From Stenotrophomonas ginsengisoli (lineage in GTDB: Bacteria; Pseudomonadota; Gammaproteobacteria; Xanthomonadales; Xanthomonadaceae): a stretch of 64,000 nucleotides of DNA. The stretch covers positions 25,519 through 89,518 of the forward strand of contig NZ_LDJM01000004.1 of NCBI RefSeq assembly GCF_001431485.1, read 5' to 3'. The notes below the pieces were generated by a model, which did not search any database, had not been told where the DNA came from, and worked only from the letters and a program-made list of their open reading frames with translations. Within the stretch, counting starts at the first letter, position 1. Every line of letters begins with the position of its first letter. The position numbers and the translations under genes are program-made. Below, in pieces: positions 17,415-27,027 of the stretch.

Positions 17415-17442
17415 GACAAGGGCGCCAGATGGCGCCCTTGTC
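17415..17442. terminator. Bidirectional terminator between convergent genes
   Basis: A perfect 12-bp stem (GACAAGGGCGCC at 17415-17426, GGCGCCCTTGTC at 17431-17442) with loop agat sits between the convergent lipoprotein and DUF3011 genes. T-runs are poor, but position and stem length make it the likely terminator for both. Confidence 0.8.
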
Positions 17443-17462
17443 ATGTGTGCGGCGGGGTTGTT

Positions 17463-18203
17463 TCAGCGGCTGGCAAAGCGGGCGCGGCAGCCCTGGCTGA
17501 CCCAGACCGCATTGCCGTTGTAGCCCCAGTTGCGGTTTTCCACGCAGCGGGTACGCGAGAGCTGTTCCACCAGTACCGGGCGCCCGGCGCGACGTTCCCA
17601 GTCGCAGGTGCGGGTGCGGTTGTCGTCACTGGAGCAGGTCACGCTGTAGTTGTTGCTGTTGTTCCAGCCATTGCCCGGGCGGTTGCCGCCACGGCCGGCA
17701 GTGAATTCGGCCCGGCAGCCCTTGTCCACCCAGATCGCACCGTTGCGGCTGCCCCAGCTCTGGCCCTCGATGCACTGGCTGCGCGAGAGCTGGCGGGTCA
17801 GGGTGACGTTGCGCCAACCGGTCTGGCAGTAGTTGCGGCGGTTGTCCTTGCTTTCGCAGCGCACCACATCGGCCTGGTTCTGCCAGTTGTTGCCCTGGCC
17901 GGGGCGGTTGCCCTGGCCACGGCCGGCGGCGGCGAATTCGGCGCGGCAGCCATTGCTGACCCAGATGCTGCCATTGCGGCTGCCCCAGTTCTGCCCTTCC
18001 ACACAGGTGGTGCGCGAGAGCTGGCGCACCAGCTGGGCGTCGCGCCAGCCGGTCTGGCACTGGCGCTGGCGGTTGTCGGTGCTTTCGCAGCGGATGGTCT
18101 GTTCCTGCCAGCCGGCCGCGGCCGGTTGGGCCTGTGCCGGGGCGCCGAGCATGAGCAGGGCCGGCAGGGCGGACAGGGGCAGGGCGGTCAGCAGTCGGAA
18201 CAT
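17463..18203 (-). CDS. Secreted DUF3011 protein with three repeats
   Basis: A 246-residue protein with signal peptide MFRLLTALPLSALPALLMLG ending APAQA. Three homologous ~55-residue modules follow (about residues 35-92, 112-167 and 185-245), each with the pattern C.S.DNR...C...W, QLSRT.CVE, NWG..NG.IWVS.GCRA.F. Each carries four cysteines. Modules are joined by Gly/Asn/Arg-rich linkers (GRGQGNRPGQGNNWQNQ). DUF3011 proteins are widespread secreted or periplasmic proteins of unknown role. Start: ATG at 18203 with AGGTGA five bases upstream; a GTG nine bases earlier is also possible. Confidence 0.9.
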   Translation of the reverse strand: MFRLLTALPLSALPALLMLGAPAQAQPAAAGWQEQTIRCESTDNRQRQCQTGWRDAQLVRQLSRTTCVEGQNWGSRNGSIWVSNGCRAEFAAAGRGQGNRPGQGNNWQNQADVVRCESKDNRRNYCQTGWRNVTLTRQLSRSQCIEGQSWGSRNGAIWVDKGCRAEFTAGRGGNRPGNGWNNSNNYSVTCSSDDNRTRTCDWERRAGRPVLVEQLSRTRCVENRNWGYNGNAVWVSQGCRARFASR

Positions 18204-18511
18204 GGCGGTCACCTATTCAGTTTCTACGGGTGGACTATAGGCAAAGCGTGACTTAAGCGCGAATGACTGGATTCACGCATTGCTGGTGGGTTGCCCCCGC
18301 GGCATCGGCGGTGACGACCTTGCCGAGTGTGGCCGATGCGTTGTGGTGGCCGCGCAATTGTGCGCGGCACCTGCCGCTACCGGTGCTGGCGGATGCTGGC
18401 AGACGGGGCTGTGGCCGGTGCCGGCAGCGCGGTATTTGCTCCGCCTGCGGTGCAGGCTCAAAATAGGATGTTTCCGGCCCGCTCCTTGGCCGGCCCCCAG
18501 TGGAGTCATTC
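18204..18511. other. Intergenic region before aspS
   Basis: This 308-bp gap separates the divergent DUF3011 gene and aspS. I see no coding signal and no strong hairpin. A TAGGAT hexamer at 18464-18469 could be the aspS -10 element; no good -35 precedes it. GGAG at about 18501 is the likely aspS Shine-Dalgarno. Confidence 0.4.
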
Positions 18512-20278
18512 ATGCGTACCCATTTCTGTGGCCTGGTCAACGAGACCCTGATCGGCCAAACCGTCACCCTTGCCGGCTGGACCGACGTCGCCCGCAACCT
18601 GGGTGGCGTCTGCTTCATCGACCTGCGCGACCACGAAGGCATCGTCCAGGTGACCATCGAGCCGGCCCCGGGTGATGCGGCGGCTGCTGCCGTGTTCGAG
18701 GTGGCAGCGTCGCTGGGCTACGAGGACGTGATCCAGGTCGAAGGTGTGGTGCGTGCCCGTCATGCGGTCAATGACAAGATCGCCACCGGCAAGGTCGAAG
18801 TGATCGCCACCCGCATCACCATCCTCAACAAGGCCGCGCCGCTGCCGTTCCACGCCCACGAGAACCCGGGCGAGGAAACCCGCCTGAAGTACCGCTACCT
18901 GGACCTGCGCCGCCCGGAAATGCAGCGCATGCAGCGCACCCGCATCAAGCTGGTGCAGGCCCTGCGCCGCCACCTGGATGGCCGTGGCTTCCAGGACATC
19001 GAAACCCCGATCCTGACCAAGGCCACCCCGGAAGGCGCGCGTGACTTCCTGGTGCCGGCACGCATGCACCCGGGCGAGTTCTATGCCCTGCCGCAGAGCC
19101 CGCAGCTGTTCAAGCAGATCCTGATGGTGGCCGGCTTTGACCGTTACTACCAGATCGCCCGCTGCTTCCGCGACGAAGCCCTGCGTGCCGACCGCCAGCT
19201 GGAATTCACCCAGCTGGACATGGAGTTCGCCTTCGTGCGCGAGCGCGACATCCAGGACTTCGTTGAGGAGATGATCCGTTCGATCTTCAAGGAAGTTGTG
19301 GATGTGGAGCTGGATGCCCAGTTCCCGCGCATGACCTGGGCCGAGGCCATGCGCCGCTACGGTTCGGACAAGCCGGACCTGCGCATCGACCTGGAACTGG
19401 TGGACGTGGCCGAACTGGTCAAGGACTGCGGCTTTGCCGTGTTCTCCACCGCCGCCAATGACGAATTCGGCCGCGTGGCTGCCCTGCGCATCCCGGGTGG
19501 TGCCAGCCTGAGCCGCAAGCAGATCGACGAATACGCCGCCCACGCCGCCAAGTACGGTGCCAAGGGCCTGGCCTACATCAAGATCGACGCGGCCGGTGCG
19601 GTCTCCTCGCCGATCGCCAAGTTCTTTGACGAAGCGGCCTTTGCTGCCCTGGTCCAGGCCGTGGGCGCCGGCAATGGCGACATCGTGTTCTTCGGTGCCG
19701 GTGCCTACACCAAGGTCTCCGACTTCATGGGCGCCCTGCGTCTGAAGGCCGGCAAGGACTTCGGTCTGGTCGCTGACGGCTGGGCCCCGTTGTGGGTCAC
19801 CGATTTCCCGATGTTCGAATGGGACGAGGAAGAGCAGCGTTACGTTGCCCTGCATCACCCCTTCACCGCCCCGGCGGTGGATTCGATCGAGGACCTGCGC
19901 GCCCATGCCCGCACCGCCGTCTCGCGCGGCTATGACATGGTCCTCAACGGCAACGAGATCGGTGGTGGTTCGATCCGTATCCACCGTCCGGACATGCAGA
20001 GCGCCGTGTTCGAGCTGCTGGGCATCGGCGCCGAAGAGGCCCGAGCCAAGTTCGGCTTCCTGCTCGACGCGCTGAACTACGGCGCACCGCCGCACGGTGG
20101 CATCGCCTTCGGCATCGACCGCATCGCCGCGCTGATGGCCGGTACCGAGTCCATCCGTGACGTGATCCCGTTCCCGAAGACCACCGGCGCACAGTGCCTG
20201 ATGACCGATGCCCCCTCGCCGATTGCCGATGTGCAGCTGGCCGAAGTGCACGTCAAGGTGCGTGAGCCGCAGAAGTAA
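18512..20278 (+). CDS. aspS: Aspartyl-tRNA synthetase
   Basis: A class II synthetase of 588 residues that charges tRNA-Asp (non-discriminating AspRS would also charge tRNA-Asn, which sequence alone does not decide). N-terminal OB-fold anticodon domain [20 protein letters not shown] with [19 protein letters not shown], then motif 2 region [33 protein letters not shown], the bacterial GAD insertion, and motif 3 [14 protein letters not shown]. Length fits bacterial AspRS (about 590). The start at 18512 gives the conserved MRTHFCG; GTG/ATG at 18500 would add four unconserved residues. Confidence 0.97.
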   Translation: MRTHFCGLVNETLIGQTVTLAGWTDVARNLGGVCFIDLRDHEGIVQVTIEPAPGDAAAAAVFEVAASLGYEDVIQVEGVVRARHAVNDKIATGKVEVIATRITILNKAAPLPFHAHENPGEETRLKYRYLDLRRPEMQRMQRTRIKLVQALRRHLDGRGFQDIETPILTKATPEGARDFLVPARMHPGEFYALPQSPQLFKQILMVAGFDRYYQIARCFRDEALRADRQLEFTQLDMEFAFVRERDIQDFVEEMIRSIFKEVVDVELDAQFPRMTWAEAMRRYGSDKPDLRIDLELVDVAELVKDCGFAVFSTAANDEFGRVAALRIPGGASLSRKQIDEYAAHAAKYGAKGLAYIKIDAAGAVSSPIAKFFDEAAFAALVQAVGAGNGDIVFFGAGAYTKVSDFMGALRLKAGKDFGLVADGWAPLWVTDFPMFEWDEEEQRYVALHHPFTAPAVDSIEDLRAHARTAVSRGYDMVLNGNEIGGGSIRIHRPDMQSAVFELLGIGAEEARAKFGFLLDALNYGAPPHGGIAFGIDRIAALMAGTESIRDVIPFPKTTGAQCLMTDAPSPIADVQLAEVHVKVREPQK

Positions 20279-20288
20279 GTCGCGCCAG

Positions 20289-20308
20289 CGGCCGGGGCAA
20301 CCCGGCCG
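20289..20308 (+). terminator. GCAA-loop hairpin after aspS
   Basis: CGGCCGGG-gcaa-CCCGGCCG forms a perfect 8-bp stem with a GNRA tetraloop 10 bp after the aspS stop. No T-run follows. Confidence 0.5.
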
Positions 20309-20396
20309 TCAACGCCGACAGGGCAGGGGCGGGTGCCGGCAACGGTCCCGCCCTTGTTGCATCCGGTGCCTGCCGGCATCTGTCCCGCGCTCTTGG

Positions 20397-20440
20397 CTCC
20401 TCTTTCCTCCTCACTCTTTCCTCGCTTCTCACCTCCCACC
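20397..20440 (+). other. Polypyrimidine tract before a GNAT gene
   Basis: About 44 bases are almost wholly C and T on the plus strand immediately before the acetyltransferase start, so there is no purine Shine-Dalgarno. The opposite strand is a near-pure purine run rich in GAG and GGAAAGAG motifs. It resembles short purine-rich intergenic repeats I have seen in xanthomonad genomes. Confidence 0.5.
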
Positions 20441-20441
20441 C

Positions 20442-20945
20442 ATGCCCATCCGCCAAGCCAACCCTGACGATGCCGCCCTGCTGTGCGCCCTGTCGGCTGC
20501 CACCTTTGTGGAGACCTTCGGCCACCTGTATCCAGCGGCCGATCTGGCCGCCTACCTGGCCATCGCGTACCCGGAAGACCTGCAGCGCCAGCAGCTGGAA
20601 AGCGGCGATTACGCGGCCTGGCTGCTGGAGCTGGACGGGCAGCCGGCCGGCTTCGTGTTTGCCGGCCCGTGTGGCCTGCCGCATCCGGAAGTTGGCCCCG
20701 CCGATGGCGAGCTCAAGCGGCTGTATGTGCTGGCCGCCCACCACAATGGCGGCTGGGGCCGGCAGCTGATGGATGCCGCCATGGCCTGGATGACGCCGCG
20801 CTTTAAGCGGCTGTGGCTGGGGGTATGGTCGGAGAACCTCGGCGCCCAGCGTTTCTATGCGCGTTACGGCTTCGCGCGGGTGGGGCAGTATGAGTTTCCG
20901 GTGGGCCAGGTGCGCGATCTGGAATATATCCTGCGTCGCCGGTGA
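20442..20945 (+). CDS. GNAT family N-acetyltransferase
   Basis: A 167-residue cytoplasmic acetyltransferase. It starts MPIRQANPDDAALLCALSAA; the acetyl-CoA-binding segment is ELKRLYVLAAHHNGGWGRQL (motif A, with the R/Q..G.G loop as HHNGGWG), and WLGVWSENLGAQRFYARYGF is the typical motif B with FYARYGF. It probably acetylates a small amine or a protein N-terminus; the substrate is unknown. No Shine-Dalgarno is present: the 44 bases before the ATG are pyrimidines, so initiation is likely inefficient or leaderless-like. Confidence 0.9.
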   Translation: MPIRQANPDDAALLCALSAATFVETFGHLYPAADLAAYLAIAYPEDLQRQQLESGDYAAWLLELDGQPAGFVFAGPCGLPHPEVGPADGELKRLYVLAAHHNGGWGRQLMDAAMAWMTPRFKRLWLGVWSENLGAQRFYARYGFARVGQYEFPVGQVRDLEYILRRR

Positions 20946-20950
20946 GTGTG

Positions 20951-20976
20951 CCGCCCATCGCACAAGGGATGGGCGG
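20951..20976 (+). terminator. Terminator-like hairpin after the GNAT gene
   Basis: CCGCCCATC (20951-20959) pairs with GATGGGCGG (20968-20976) across an 8-base loop, starting 6 bp past the stop codon and followed by TTGGT. Confidence 0.55.
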
Positions 20977-21100
20977 TTGGTCGCGGATTGCATCACTGTC
21001 AGGTGTGGTTTGACCGGCTTGCGACCGCCGGCACAGAAACGCGCGCGTGGACATCCGAGGCTTCTGAGGTTGCAATCGGCAACGATCCGGATACACGAGC

Positions 21101-21343
21101 ATGAACAACGCACGTTTTACCCGTCGCATGGGGCAGCTGGTGGTAGTGATGCTGGGCGTGGTGATGGTGGCAGTTGCTGTGGCGAGATTGCCGGCTCCGG
21201 GCCGCGAGAGCGGTAGCTGGGACTATGTTGATGCAGCGGGCAATGTGATTGGCCAGGGCTGGATGGATTGCAGTGGCCAGATCACCAACTGGGGCAGCAC
21301 CAACGGGCGATTCGCCAATATCGAGATCTTCCGCTGTAATTGA
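21101..21343 (+). CDS. Small DUF6289-like exported or membrane-anchored protein
   Basis: An 80-residue protein with one hydrophobic N-terminal segment (GQLVVVMLGVVMVAVAVARL) preceded by Arg/Lys-rich MNNARFTRR, so it is secreted or anchored. The mature part has WDYVDAAGNVIGQGWMDCSG and TNWGSTNGRFA with two cysteines (DCSG and FRCN-terminal). The pattern of aromatic/DAAGN..G, CxG and WG..T is that of DUF6289 peptides, from memory. Function unknown. The gene stands alone with its own 154-bp upstream region. Confidence 0.7.
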   Translation: MNNARFTRRMGQLVVVMLGVVMVAVAVARLPAPGRESGSWDYVDAAGNVIGQGWMDCSGQITNWGSTNGRFANIEIFRCN

Positions 21344-21354
21344 TCTTGCGGGAT

Positions 21355-21381
21355 ATGCCGGCCTGCTAGGCTGGCCGGCAT
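21355..21381 (+). other. Hairpin covering the start codon of the next gene
   Basis: ATGCCGGCC (21355-21363) pairs perfectly with GGCCGGCAT (21373-21381) across a 9-base loop. The last two paired bases are the first two bases of the hydrolase ATG (21380-21382), so the stem could terminate upstream transcription or mask translation initiation. Confidence 0.6.
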
Positions 21382-21994
21382 GAACGAACCCGTCCTGGTC
21401 CTGCATGGCATCTGGAACCCCGGCAGCTGGATGCTGCCGCTGGTCTGGCGTCTGCGTCGTGCCGGCATCGATGCGCAACCGTTTGCCTATGACAGCATTT
21501 TCGGTGGTCCGCGGCAGGCTGTGCCGGCGCTGGTCCGGTGTATCGAGCAGACCCGGGCCACTGCGCTGGTTGGCTACAGTCTGGGCGGTCTGGTGGCCTT
21601 GCAGGCCCTGCGTGAACATGCCGATCTGTCCGTACGGGCATTGGTCTGTGTCGGTTCGCCCTTGTGCGGCAGCCAGACCGCGCGCCAGCTGCAGCAGTTG
21701 CGGCTGGGAGCCATGCTCGGCCGCAGCGGGGCATTGCTGGCTGCCGGGCAGCCGGCATGGGAGGCGGCGGTGCGGATTGGCCAGATCGCTGGCACCAGTC
21801 CGCACGGGGTGGGGCGGGTGTTGCGCGCCCAGGGCCCGGATTCGGATGGCACCGTCGGCCTGGCCGAAACCCGCTGGCCGGGCCTGGCCGATCACTGCGA
21901 GGTGGCGGCCAGCCATACCGGCTTGCCGTTCAAGGAGCAGACCGCCCGTCAGATCGTGCATTTCCTGCGCCAGGGCGGTTTTGCCGGTACCTGA
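21380..21994 (+). CDS. Alpha/beta hydrolase (lipase-like)
   Basis: A 204-residue cytoplasmic alpha/beta-hydrolase. It begins [19 protein letters not shown] (oxyanion-hole HGIW) and has the nucleophile elbow GYSLGG (Ser in [14 protein letters not shown]). A late Asp ([11 protein letters not shown]) and a His ([11 protein letters not shown]) complete a plausible triad. The [14 protein letters not shown]...H pattern is shared with small esterases related to lipases that act on short acyl chains. Substrate unknown. Its start codon lies within a 9-bp hairpin, which may limit expression. Confidence 0.85.
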   Translation: MNEPVLVLHGIWNPGSWMLPLVWRLRRAGIDAQPFAYDSIFGGPRQAVPALVRCIEQTRATALVGYSLGGLVALQALREHADLSVRALVCVGSPLCGSQTARQLQQLRLGAMLGRSGALLAAGQPAWEAAVRIGQIAGTSPHGVGRVLRAQGPDSDGTVGLAETRWPGLADHCEVAASHTGLPFKEQTARQIVHFLRQGGFAGT

Positions 21995-22039
21995 TCTGCC
22001 GGCTTGCGTCGGTGCCCGTTCGGATCGGTGGCGATCAGG

Positions 22040-22045
22040 TAGAAT
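22040..22045 (+). promoter_or_regulatory. yebC: Possible -10 element for yebC
   Basis: TAGAAT lies 38 bp before the yebC start, in the short gap after the hydrolase gene. No clear -35 is visible. The same hexamer lies upstream of yheS. Confidence 0.3.
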
Positions 22046-22083
22046 CTGCGTTCCTGTTCCTGTCAAAACGTACGGAAACTCCC

Positions 22084-22815
22084 ATGGGTCGTGGTCCCTC
22101 CATCGAAGCCCGCAAGAACGCGTCTGACGCGAAGCGTGGCAAGATTTTCACCAAAATCATCCGTGAGATCAGCGTGGCTGCTCGGGGTGGCGGAGGCGAC
22201 CCCAACAACAACCCAGCCCTGCGTACCGCCATGGACAAGGGCCTGTCGGCCAACATGTCCAAGGATGTGATCGAGCGTGCGATCAAGAAGGCCACCGGCG
22301 AGTTGGAAGGCGTGGAATACGAGAACGTCCGCTACGAGGGCTACGCCCCGGGTGGCGTGGCGGTGATCGTGGACTGTCTGACCGACAACCGCGTGCGTAC
22401 CGTGGCCGACGTGCGTCATGCCTTCAACAAGTGCGGCGGCAACATGGGCACCGAAGGCTCGGTGGCCTTCATGTTCAAGAAGCTGGGCGTGATCAGCTTT
22501 GCCCCGGGCGCCGATGAGGACGCGATCACCGAGGCGGCCATCGAGGCCGGCGCCGATGATATCGTTGTCTACCCCGATGACGGCTCGATCGATGTGATCA
22601 CCGCGCCGGAAGCCTTCAACGAGGTCAAGGACGCACTGGCCGCCGCCGGTTTTGTTGCCGACCACGCCGAAGTGACCTTCCGCGCCGAAAATGACATCAA
22701 GGTCGACGGCGATGCCGGCGCCCAGGTCAAGAAGATGCTGGACATGCTCGAGGACCTGGATGACGTGCAGAACGTTTATTCCAACGCCGAGCTCGATCCG
22801 AGCCTGTACGGCTGA
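22084..22815 (+). CDS. yebC: YebC/PmpR-family translation/transcription factor
   Basis: A 243-residue protein beginning [20 protein letters not shown] with [19 protein letters not shown] and [19 protein letters not shown], the hallmark N-terminal three-helix region. The rest, with [20 protein letters not shown] and [12 protein letters not shown], is full-length. YebC-type proteins have been described as DNA-binding regulators and more recently as factors that relieve ribosome stalling at polyproline stretches. It precedes ruvC, the usual association in many Proteobacteria. The upstream in-frame extension to 21664 overlaps the hydrolase gene and is not real. Confidence 0.95.
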   Translation: MGRGPSIEARKNASDAKRGKIFTKIIREISVAARGGGGDPNNNPALRTAMDKGLSANMSKDVIERAIKKATGELEGVEYENVRYEGYAPGGVAVIVDCLTDNRVRTVADVRHAFNKCGGNMGTEGSVAFMFKKLGVISFAPGADEDAITEAAIEAGADDIVVYPDDGSIDVITAPEAFNEVKDALAAAGFVADHAEVTFRAENDIKVDGDAGAQVKKMLDMLEDLDDVQNVYSNAELDPSLYG

Positions 22816-22825
22816 CCGATGATGC

Positions 22826-22849
22826 CGGGCCGGTGGCAACACCGGCCCG
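22826..22849 (+). terminator. GCAA-loop hairpin between yebC and ruvC
   Basis: CGGGCCGGTG-gcaa-CACCGGCCCG forms a perfect 10-bp stem 10 bp past the yebC stop and 6 bp before the ruvC ATG. Without a T-run it may partly attenuate or protect transcripts, and it could hinder ruvC initiation. Confidence 0.5.
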
Positions 22850-22855
22850 CGTCCC

Positions 22856-23380
22856 ATGCACATGACCCGCATCATCGGCATTGACCCCGGCTCGCAGCGT
22901 ACCGGCGTGGGCATCATCGACGTGGCAGCCGACGGACGGGTCACCCCGGTCTGGCATGGCCCGTTGGTGCTGCTGGGCGCAGACGATTTCCCGCAACGCC
23001 TGAGAACCCTCGCCCTGGGCCTGCGCGACCTGGTCGCGCAATATCGCCCGGACGAAGTGGCCATCGAGAAGGTGTTCATGGGCAAGAACGCCGATTCGGC
23101 CCTCAAACTGGGCCAGGCCCGTGGCGCGGCCATCACCACCCTGGTCCTGCATGACCTGCCGGTGGCCGAGTATGCCCCCACCGAGATCAAGCTGGCGGTG
23201 GTCGGGCGGGGTGGCGCGGAAAAGACCCAGGTCCAGCACATGGTCGGCCTGATGCTCGGCCTGAACGGCAAGATCCAGGCCGACGCGGCTGACGCGCTGG
23301 CCGTGGCCATCACCCATGCCCATGTCCGCGCCACCGCGCAGCGGCTGGGCGTGAACACGCGCCAGGCCTGGCGCAAGTAA
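22856..23380 (+). CDS. ruvC: Holliday junction endonuclease RuvC
   Basis: A 174-residue dimeric resolvase that cuts Holliday junctions with RuvAB. The metal-binding acidic residues are visible: Asp in [15 protein letters not shown], Glu in [23 protein letters not shown], and the C-terminal Asp pair in [15 protein letters not shown]. Length is normal. ATG at 22856 or at 22862 (MTRIIG) could start the protein; the latter matches family starts more closely. ruvA follows after 11 bp. Confidence 0.97.
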   Translation: MHMTRIIGIDPGSQRTGVGIIDVAADGRVTPVWHGPLVLLGADDFPQRLRTLALGLRDLVAQYRPDEVAIEKVFMGKNADSALKLGQARGAAITTLVLHDLPVAEYAPTEIKLAVVGRGGAEKTQVQHMVGLMLGLNGKIQADAADALAVAITHAHVRATAQRLGVNTRQAWRK

Positions 23381-23391
23381 GGAGAAAGGCA

Positions 23392-23991
23392 ATGATCGGA
23401 CGTCTGCGTGGGGTGGTCGTGTACAAGGCGCCGCCCTGGTTGATGGTGGAAGTGGGGGGCGTGGGCTATGAGCTGGAAGCGCCGATGAGCACCTTCTACG
23501 ACCTGCCCGAGGTGGGCCGCGAGGTGACCTTGTTCACCCATTACGCGCAGAAGGAAGATGCGGTCAATCTGTATGGCTTCCTGCGCGAGAACGAGCGCCG
23601 CCTGTTCCGTGATGTGCAGAAGGTCTCCGGCATCGGCGCCAGGATCGCCCTGGCGGTGCTGTCCGGTGTCAGCGTGGAAGCCTTCGGCCAGCTGATTGCC
23701 CACGGTGATGTGACCGCCCTGACCAAGATTCCCGGCATCGGCAAGAAGACCGCCGAGCGCATGGTGCTGGAGCTGCGCGACAAGGCCGGCAATTTTGTCG
23801 GTGCCGGTGGTGCGGCCGGGCCGCAACTGGCCGCCGCGCCGGGCCAGGATCCGGTGGCCGAAGCTACCGTGGCCCTGCAGCAGCTGGGCTACAAGCCGGC
23901 CGAAGCAGCAAAGATGGCCAAGGACGCGGCAGGCGAGGGCGATGATGTCGCCGTGGTCATCCGCAAGGCACTGCAGTCGGCATTGCGCTGA
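23392..23991 (+). CDS. ruvA: Holliday junction DNA helicase subunit RuvA
   Basis: A 199-residue protein that forms the tetramer holding the four-way junction. It has the OB domain [20 protein letters not shown], two helix-hairpin-helix motifs ([15 protein letters not shown] and [20 protein letters not shown]) and a C-terminal RuvB-contacting helix bundle ([20 protein letters not shown]). GGAGAAAGGCA is the Shine-Dalgarno. Its usual partner ruvB is separated from it here by kup. Confidence 0.97.
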   Translation: MIGRLRGVVVYKAPPWLMVEVGGVGYELEAPMSTFYDLPEVGREVTLFTHYAQKEDAVNLYGFLRENERRLFRDVQKVSGIGARIALAVLSGVSVEAFGQLIAHGDVTALTKIPGIGKKTAERMVLELRDKAGNFVGAGGAAGPQLAAAPGQDPVAEATVALQQLGYKPAEAAKMAKDAAGEGDDVAVVIRKALQSALR

Positions 23992-24036
23992 GCGCCCTGC
24001 CGTCGTTTTCACTCCTACCTGCATAGGCTCGGCACC

Positions 24037-25935
24037 ATGTCGACCCCGACCCATCACGATCCCCATGCCGCCGGCAAGGCCGGATTGCCGCTGATCATTG
24101 CCGCCATCGGCGTGGTTTTTGGCGATATCGGCACCAGCCCGCTGTACACGCTCAAGGAGGCCTTCTCCGGCCACTACGGCCTGGACAGCAACCACGACAC
24201 CGTCCTGGGCGTGCTGTCGCTGGCCTTCTGGGCGCTGATGATCGTGGTCACGCTGAAGTACGTGACCATCATCATGCGCGCCGACAACGAGGGCGAGGGC
24301 GGCATCATGGCCCTGATGGCACTGGCCCAGCGCACCTTGCGCAATGGCTCGCGCAGCGCCTATGTGGTGGGCATCCTGGGCATCTTCGGCGCCTCGTTGT
24401 TTTTCGGAGACGGGGTGATCACCCCGGCCATCTCGGTACTCGGTGCGGTGGAAGGCCTGGAAGTGGCCGCGCCCGGCCTGAAGCCGTTCGTGGTGCCGAT
24501 CACCATCGTGGTCCTGCTCGGCGTGTTTGCCGCCCAGCGCTTCGGCACCGAGAAGGTGGGGCGTATTTTTGGCCCGATCACCACCCTGTGGTTCCTGTCG
24601 CTGGCCGCGATCGGGGTCTGGAACCTGGTCGCCGAGCCGGAAGTGCTCAAGGCCTTCAATCCGTGGTGGGCGGCCAATTTCTTCGCCGAACACAGCTGGC
24701 ACGGGGTCTTCATCCTCGGCGCGGTGGTGCTGGCGGTGACCGGTGGCGAGGCACTGTATGCGGACATGGGGCACTTCGGCGCACCGCCGATCCGCCATGC
24801 CTGGTATTTCTTCGTGCTGCCCTGCCTGGTGCTCAACTACCTGGGGCAGGGCGCGCTGGTGCTGGCCCATCCCGAAGCGGTGGCCAATCCGTTCTATCAG
24901 TCGGTGCCGGGCTGGGCCCTGTACCCGATGATCGTGCTGGCCACGCTGGCCGCGGTGATTGCCAGCCAGTCGGTGATCACCGGCGCCTTCTCGGTCTCGC
25001 GCCAGGCCATGCAGCTGGGCTACATCCCGCGCATGCGGATCAAGCACACCTCGCGCGACACCATCGGCCAGATCTACATCCCGGGCATCAACTGGGGCCT
25101 GGCCGTGATGGTGATCGGCCTGGTGCTGGCCTTCCGTTCCTCCTCCAACCTGGCCGTGGCCTACGGCATTTCGGTGTCGGCCACCATGCTCATCGATACC
25201 CTGCTGCTGGCCCTGGTGGCGCGCACGCTGTGGCCATCCTCGCGCAAGTGGATCCTGCCGCTGTGCGTGCCCTTCTTCCTGATCGACCTGGCCTTCGTGA
25301 TCGCCAATGGCGCCAAGCTGGCTCAGGGGGCCTGGTTCCCGGTGGTTCTGGGGATCGTGCTGTTCACCCTGATGCGCACCTGGCGTCGTGGCCGCGAACT
25401 GCTGGCCGAAGAAGTGGCGCGTGACGGCCTGCCGGTGGCCACCTTCATCCCGGCGCTGATGATCTCCCCGCCGGTGCGGGTGCCGGGTACGGCGATCTTC
25501 CTGACCACCGACCTGGGCACCACGCCACAGGCCATGCTGCACAACCTCAAGCACAACAAGGTGCTGCACGAGCGCAATGTGTTCCTGACCGTGCAGGTGC
25601 TGCAGGTGCCCTATGCCAGCGCCAAGCGGCGGGTCAGCGTGACCACCCTGGAAGACGGCTTCCATGCCATGACCCTGCGTTTTGGCTTCATGGAGACCCC
25701 GGACGTGCCGGCCACCCTGGCCGGCTTCTGCCAGGCCGGGCAGATCCAGTTCGATGCCATGGACACCACCTACTTCGCCAGCCGCGAGACCATTGTGGCC
25801 AGTGCCAAGAAAGGCATGCCGGTCTGGCGCGACAAGCTGTTTGCCTTCATGCACCGCAATGCGGCGCCGGCGTCGGGTTTCTTCCGCATTCCGGGCAACC
25901 GTCTGGTCGAGCTGGGAGCGCAGGTTGAAATCTGA
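24037..25935 (+). CDS. kup: Low-affinity potassium transporter Kup
   Basis: A 632-residue inner-membrane K+ (and Cs+) uptake protein of the KUP/HAK/KT family. It starts after a short His-rich tail and has [20 protein letters not shown] and [19 protein letters not shown] among ~12 hydrophobic segments, and a C-terminal cytoplasmic domain with [20 protein letters not shown]. Lengths and motifs are those of E. coli Kup. It lies between ruvA (45-bp gap) and ruvB (42-bp gap), all on one strand, so it is probably co-transcribed with the recombination genes. Confidence 0.96.
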   Translation: MSTPTHHDPHAAGKAGLPLIIAAIGVVFGDIGTSPLYTLKEAFSGHYGLDSNHDTVLGVLSLAFWALMIVVTLKYVTIIMRADNEGEGGIMALMALAQRTLRNGSRSAYVVGILGIFGASLFFGDGVITPAISVLGAVEGLEVAAPGLKPFVVPITIVVLLGVFAAQRFGTEKVGRIFGPITTLWFLSLAAIGVWNLVAEPEVLKAFNPWWAANFFAEHSWHGVFILGAVVLAVTGGEALYADMGHFGAPPIRHAWYFFVLPCLVLNYLGQGALVLAHPEAVANPFYQSVPGWALYPMIVLATLAAVIASQSVITGAFSVSRQAMQLGYIPRMRIKHTSRDTIGQIYIPGINWGLAVMVIGLVLAFRSSSNLAVAYGISVSATMLIDTLLLALVARTLWPSSRKWILPLCVPFFLIDLAFVIANGAKLAQGAWFPVVLGIVLFTLMRTWRRGRELLAEEVARDGLPVATFIPALMISPPVRVPGTAIFLTTDLGTTPQAMLHNLKHNKVLHERNVFLTVQVLQVPYASAKRRVSVTTLEDGFHAMTLRFGFMETPDVPATLAGFCQAGQIQFDAMDTTYFASRETIVASAKKGMPVWRDKLFAFMHRNAAPASGFFRIPGNRLVELGAQVEI

Positions 25936-25977
25936 GTTGTCGCACCGGATGCGATGGTCTGGGCGCATAATGCGCAC

Positions 25978-27027
25978 ATGACAGATCACCGCATCATCGG
26001 TGCCGGCGCGACCCGCGAAGACGAGGCCGCCGACGCCAGCATCCGCCCCAAACGTCTGCACGAGTACCTTGGCCAGCAGCCGGTACGCGAGCAGATGGAA
26101 ATCTACATCCAGGCGGCCAAGCACCGTGGTGATGCGCTGGACCATGTGCTGATCTTCGGCCCGCCAGGGCTGGGCAAGACCACCCTGAGCCAGGTGGTCG
26201 CCAACGAGCTGGGTGTGGCCTTGCGCATGACCTCCGGCCCGGTGATCGAGAAGGCCGGTGACCTGGCCGCGCTGCTGACCAACCTGCAGCCGCACGATGT
26301 GCTGTTCATCGACGAGATCCACCGCATGTCCCCGGTGGTGGAGGAAGTGCTGTATCCGGCGATGGAAGACTTCCAGATCGACATCATGATCGGCGAGGGC
26401 CCGGCCGCGCGTTCGATCAAGATCGACCTGCCGCCGTTCACCCTGATCGGTGCCACCACCCGTGCCGGCCTGTTGACCGCGCCGCTGCGTGACCGCTTCG
26501 GCATCGTGCAGCGTCTGGAGTTCTATTCGGCCGACGAGCTGACCCGCATCGTCAGCCGCTCGGCGCAGATCCTGGGCATCAGCTGTGATGCCGATGGCGC
26601 GGCCGAGATCGCCCGCCGTTCGCGTGGCACGCCGCGTATTGCCAACCGTCTGCTGCGCCGTGTGCGTGACTACGCCCAGGTCAAGGCTGATGGCGCCATT
26701 GATGGCGCCGTGGCGCAGGCCGCGATGTCCATGCTCAAGGTCGACCCGCAGGGCTTTGACGAGCTGGACCGGCGCGTGCTGCACACGATGATCGACTACT
26801 TCGACGGTGGCCCGGTGGGTATCGAGTCGATGGCCGCAGCGCTTTCCGAAGAGCGCGGCACGCTGGAGGACGTGGTCGAACCTTTTCTGATCCAGCAGGG
26901 TTTTCTGGTACGTACCGCACGTGGCAGGATGGCGACCCAGAAAGCCTGGCGTCACCTGGGCCTGAAACCGAAAAACCCGCCGGCCGACCTGTTTGCCGCT
27001 GGCGCAGAGGCTATCGATGTCGATTGA
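25978..27027 (+). CDS. ruvB: Holliday junction branch-migration ATPase RuvB
   Basis: A 349-residue AAA+ motor that drives branch migration with RuvA. Visible are [19 protein letters not shown], Walker [16 protein letters not shown], Walker [21 protein letters not shown], sensor 1 [12 protein letters not shown], the arginine finger region LRDRFGI, and the C-terminal winged helix. MTDHRIIG at 25978 is the start. Just before it, GCGCAT-a-ATGCGC (25963-25975) is a palindrome over the usual ribosome-binding position and no Shine-Dalgarno is seen. ybgC overlaps its last 11 bases. Confidence 0.97.
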   Translation: MTDHRIIGAGATREDEAADASIRPKRLHEYLGQQPVREQMEIYIQAAKHRGDALDHVLIFGPPGLGKTTLSQVVANELGVALRMTSGPVIEKAGDLAALLTNLQPHDVLFIDEIHRMSPVVEEVLYPAMEDFQIDIMIGEGPAARSIKIDLPPFTLIGATTRAGLLTAPLRDRFGIVQRLEFYSADELTRIVSRSAQILGISCDADGAAEIARRSRGTPRIANRLLRRVRDYAQVKADGAIDGAVAQAAMSMLKVDPQGFDELDRRVLHTMIDYFDGGPVGIESMAAALSEERGTLEDVVEPFLIQQGFLVRTARGRMATQKAWRHLGLKPKNPPADLFAAGAEAIDVD

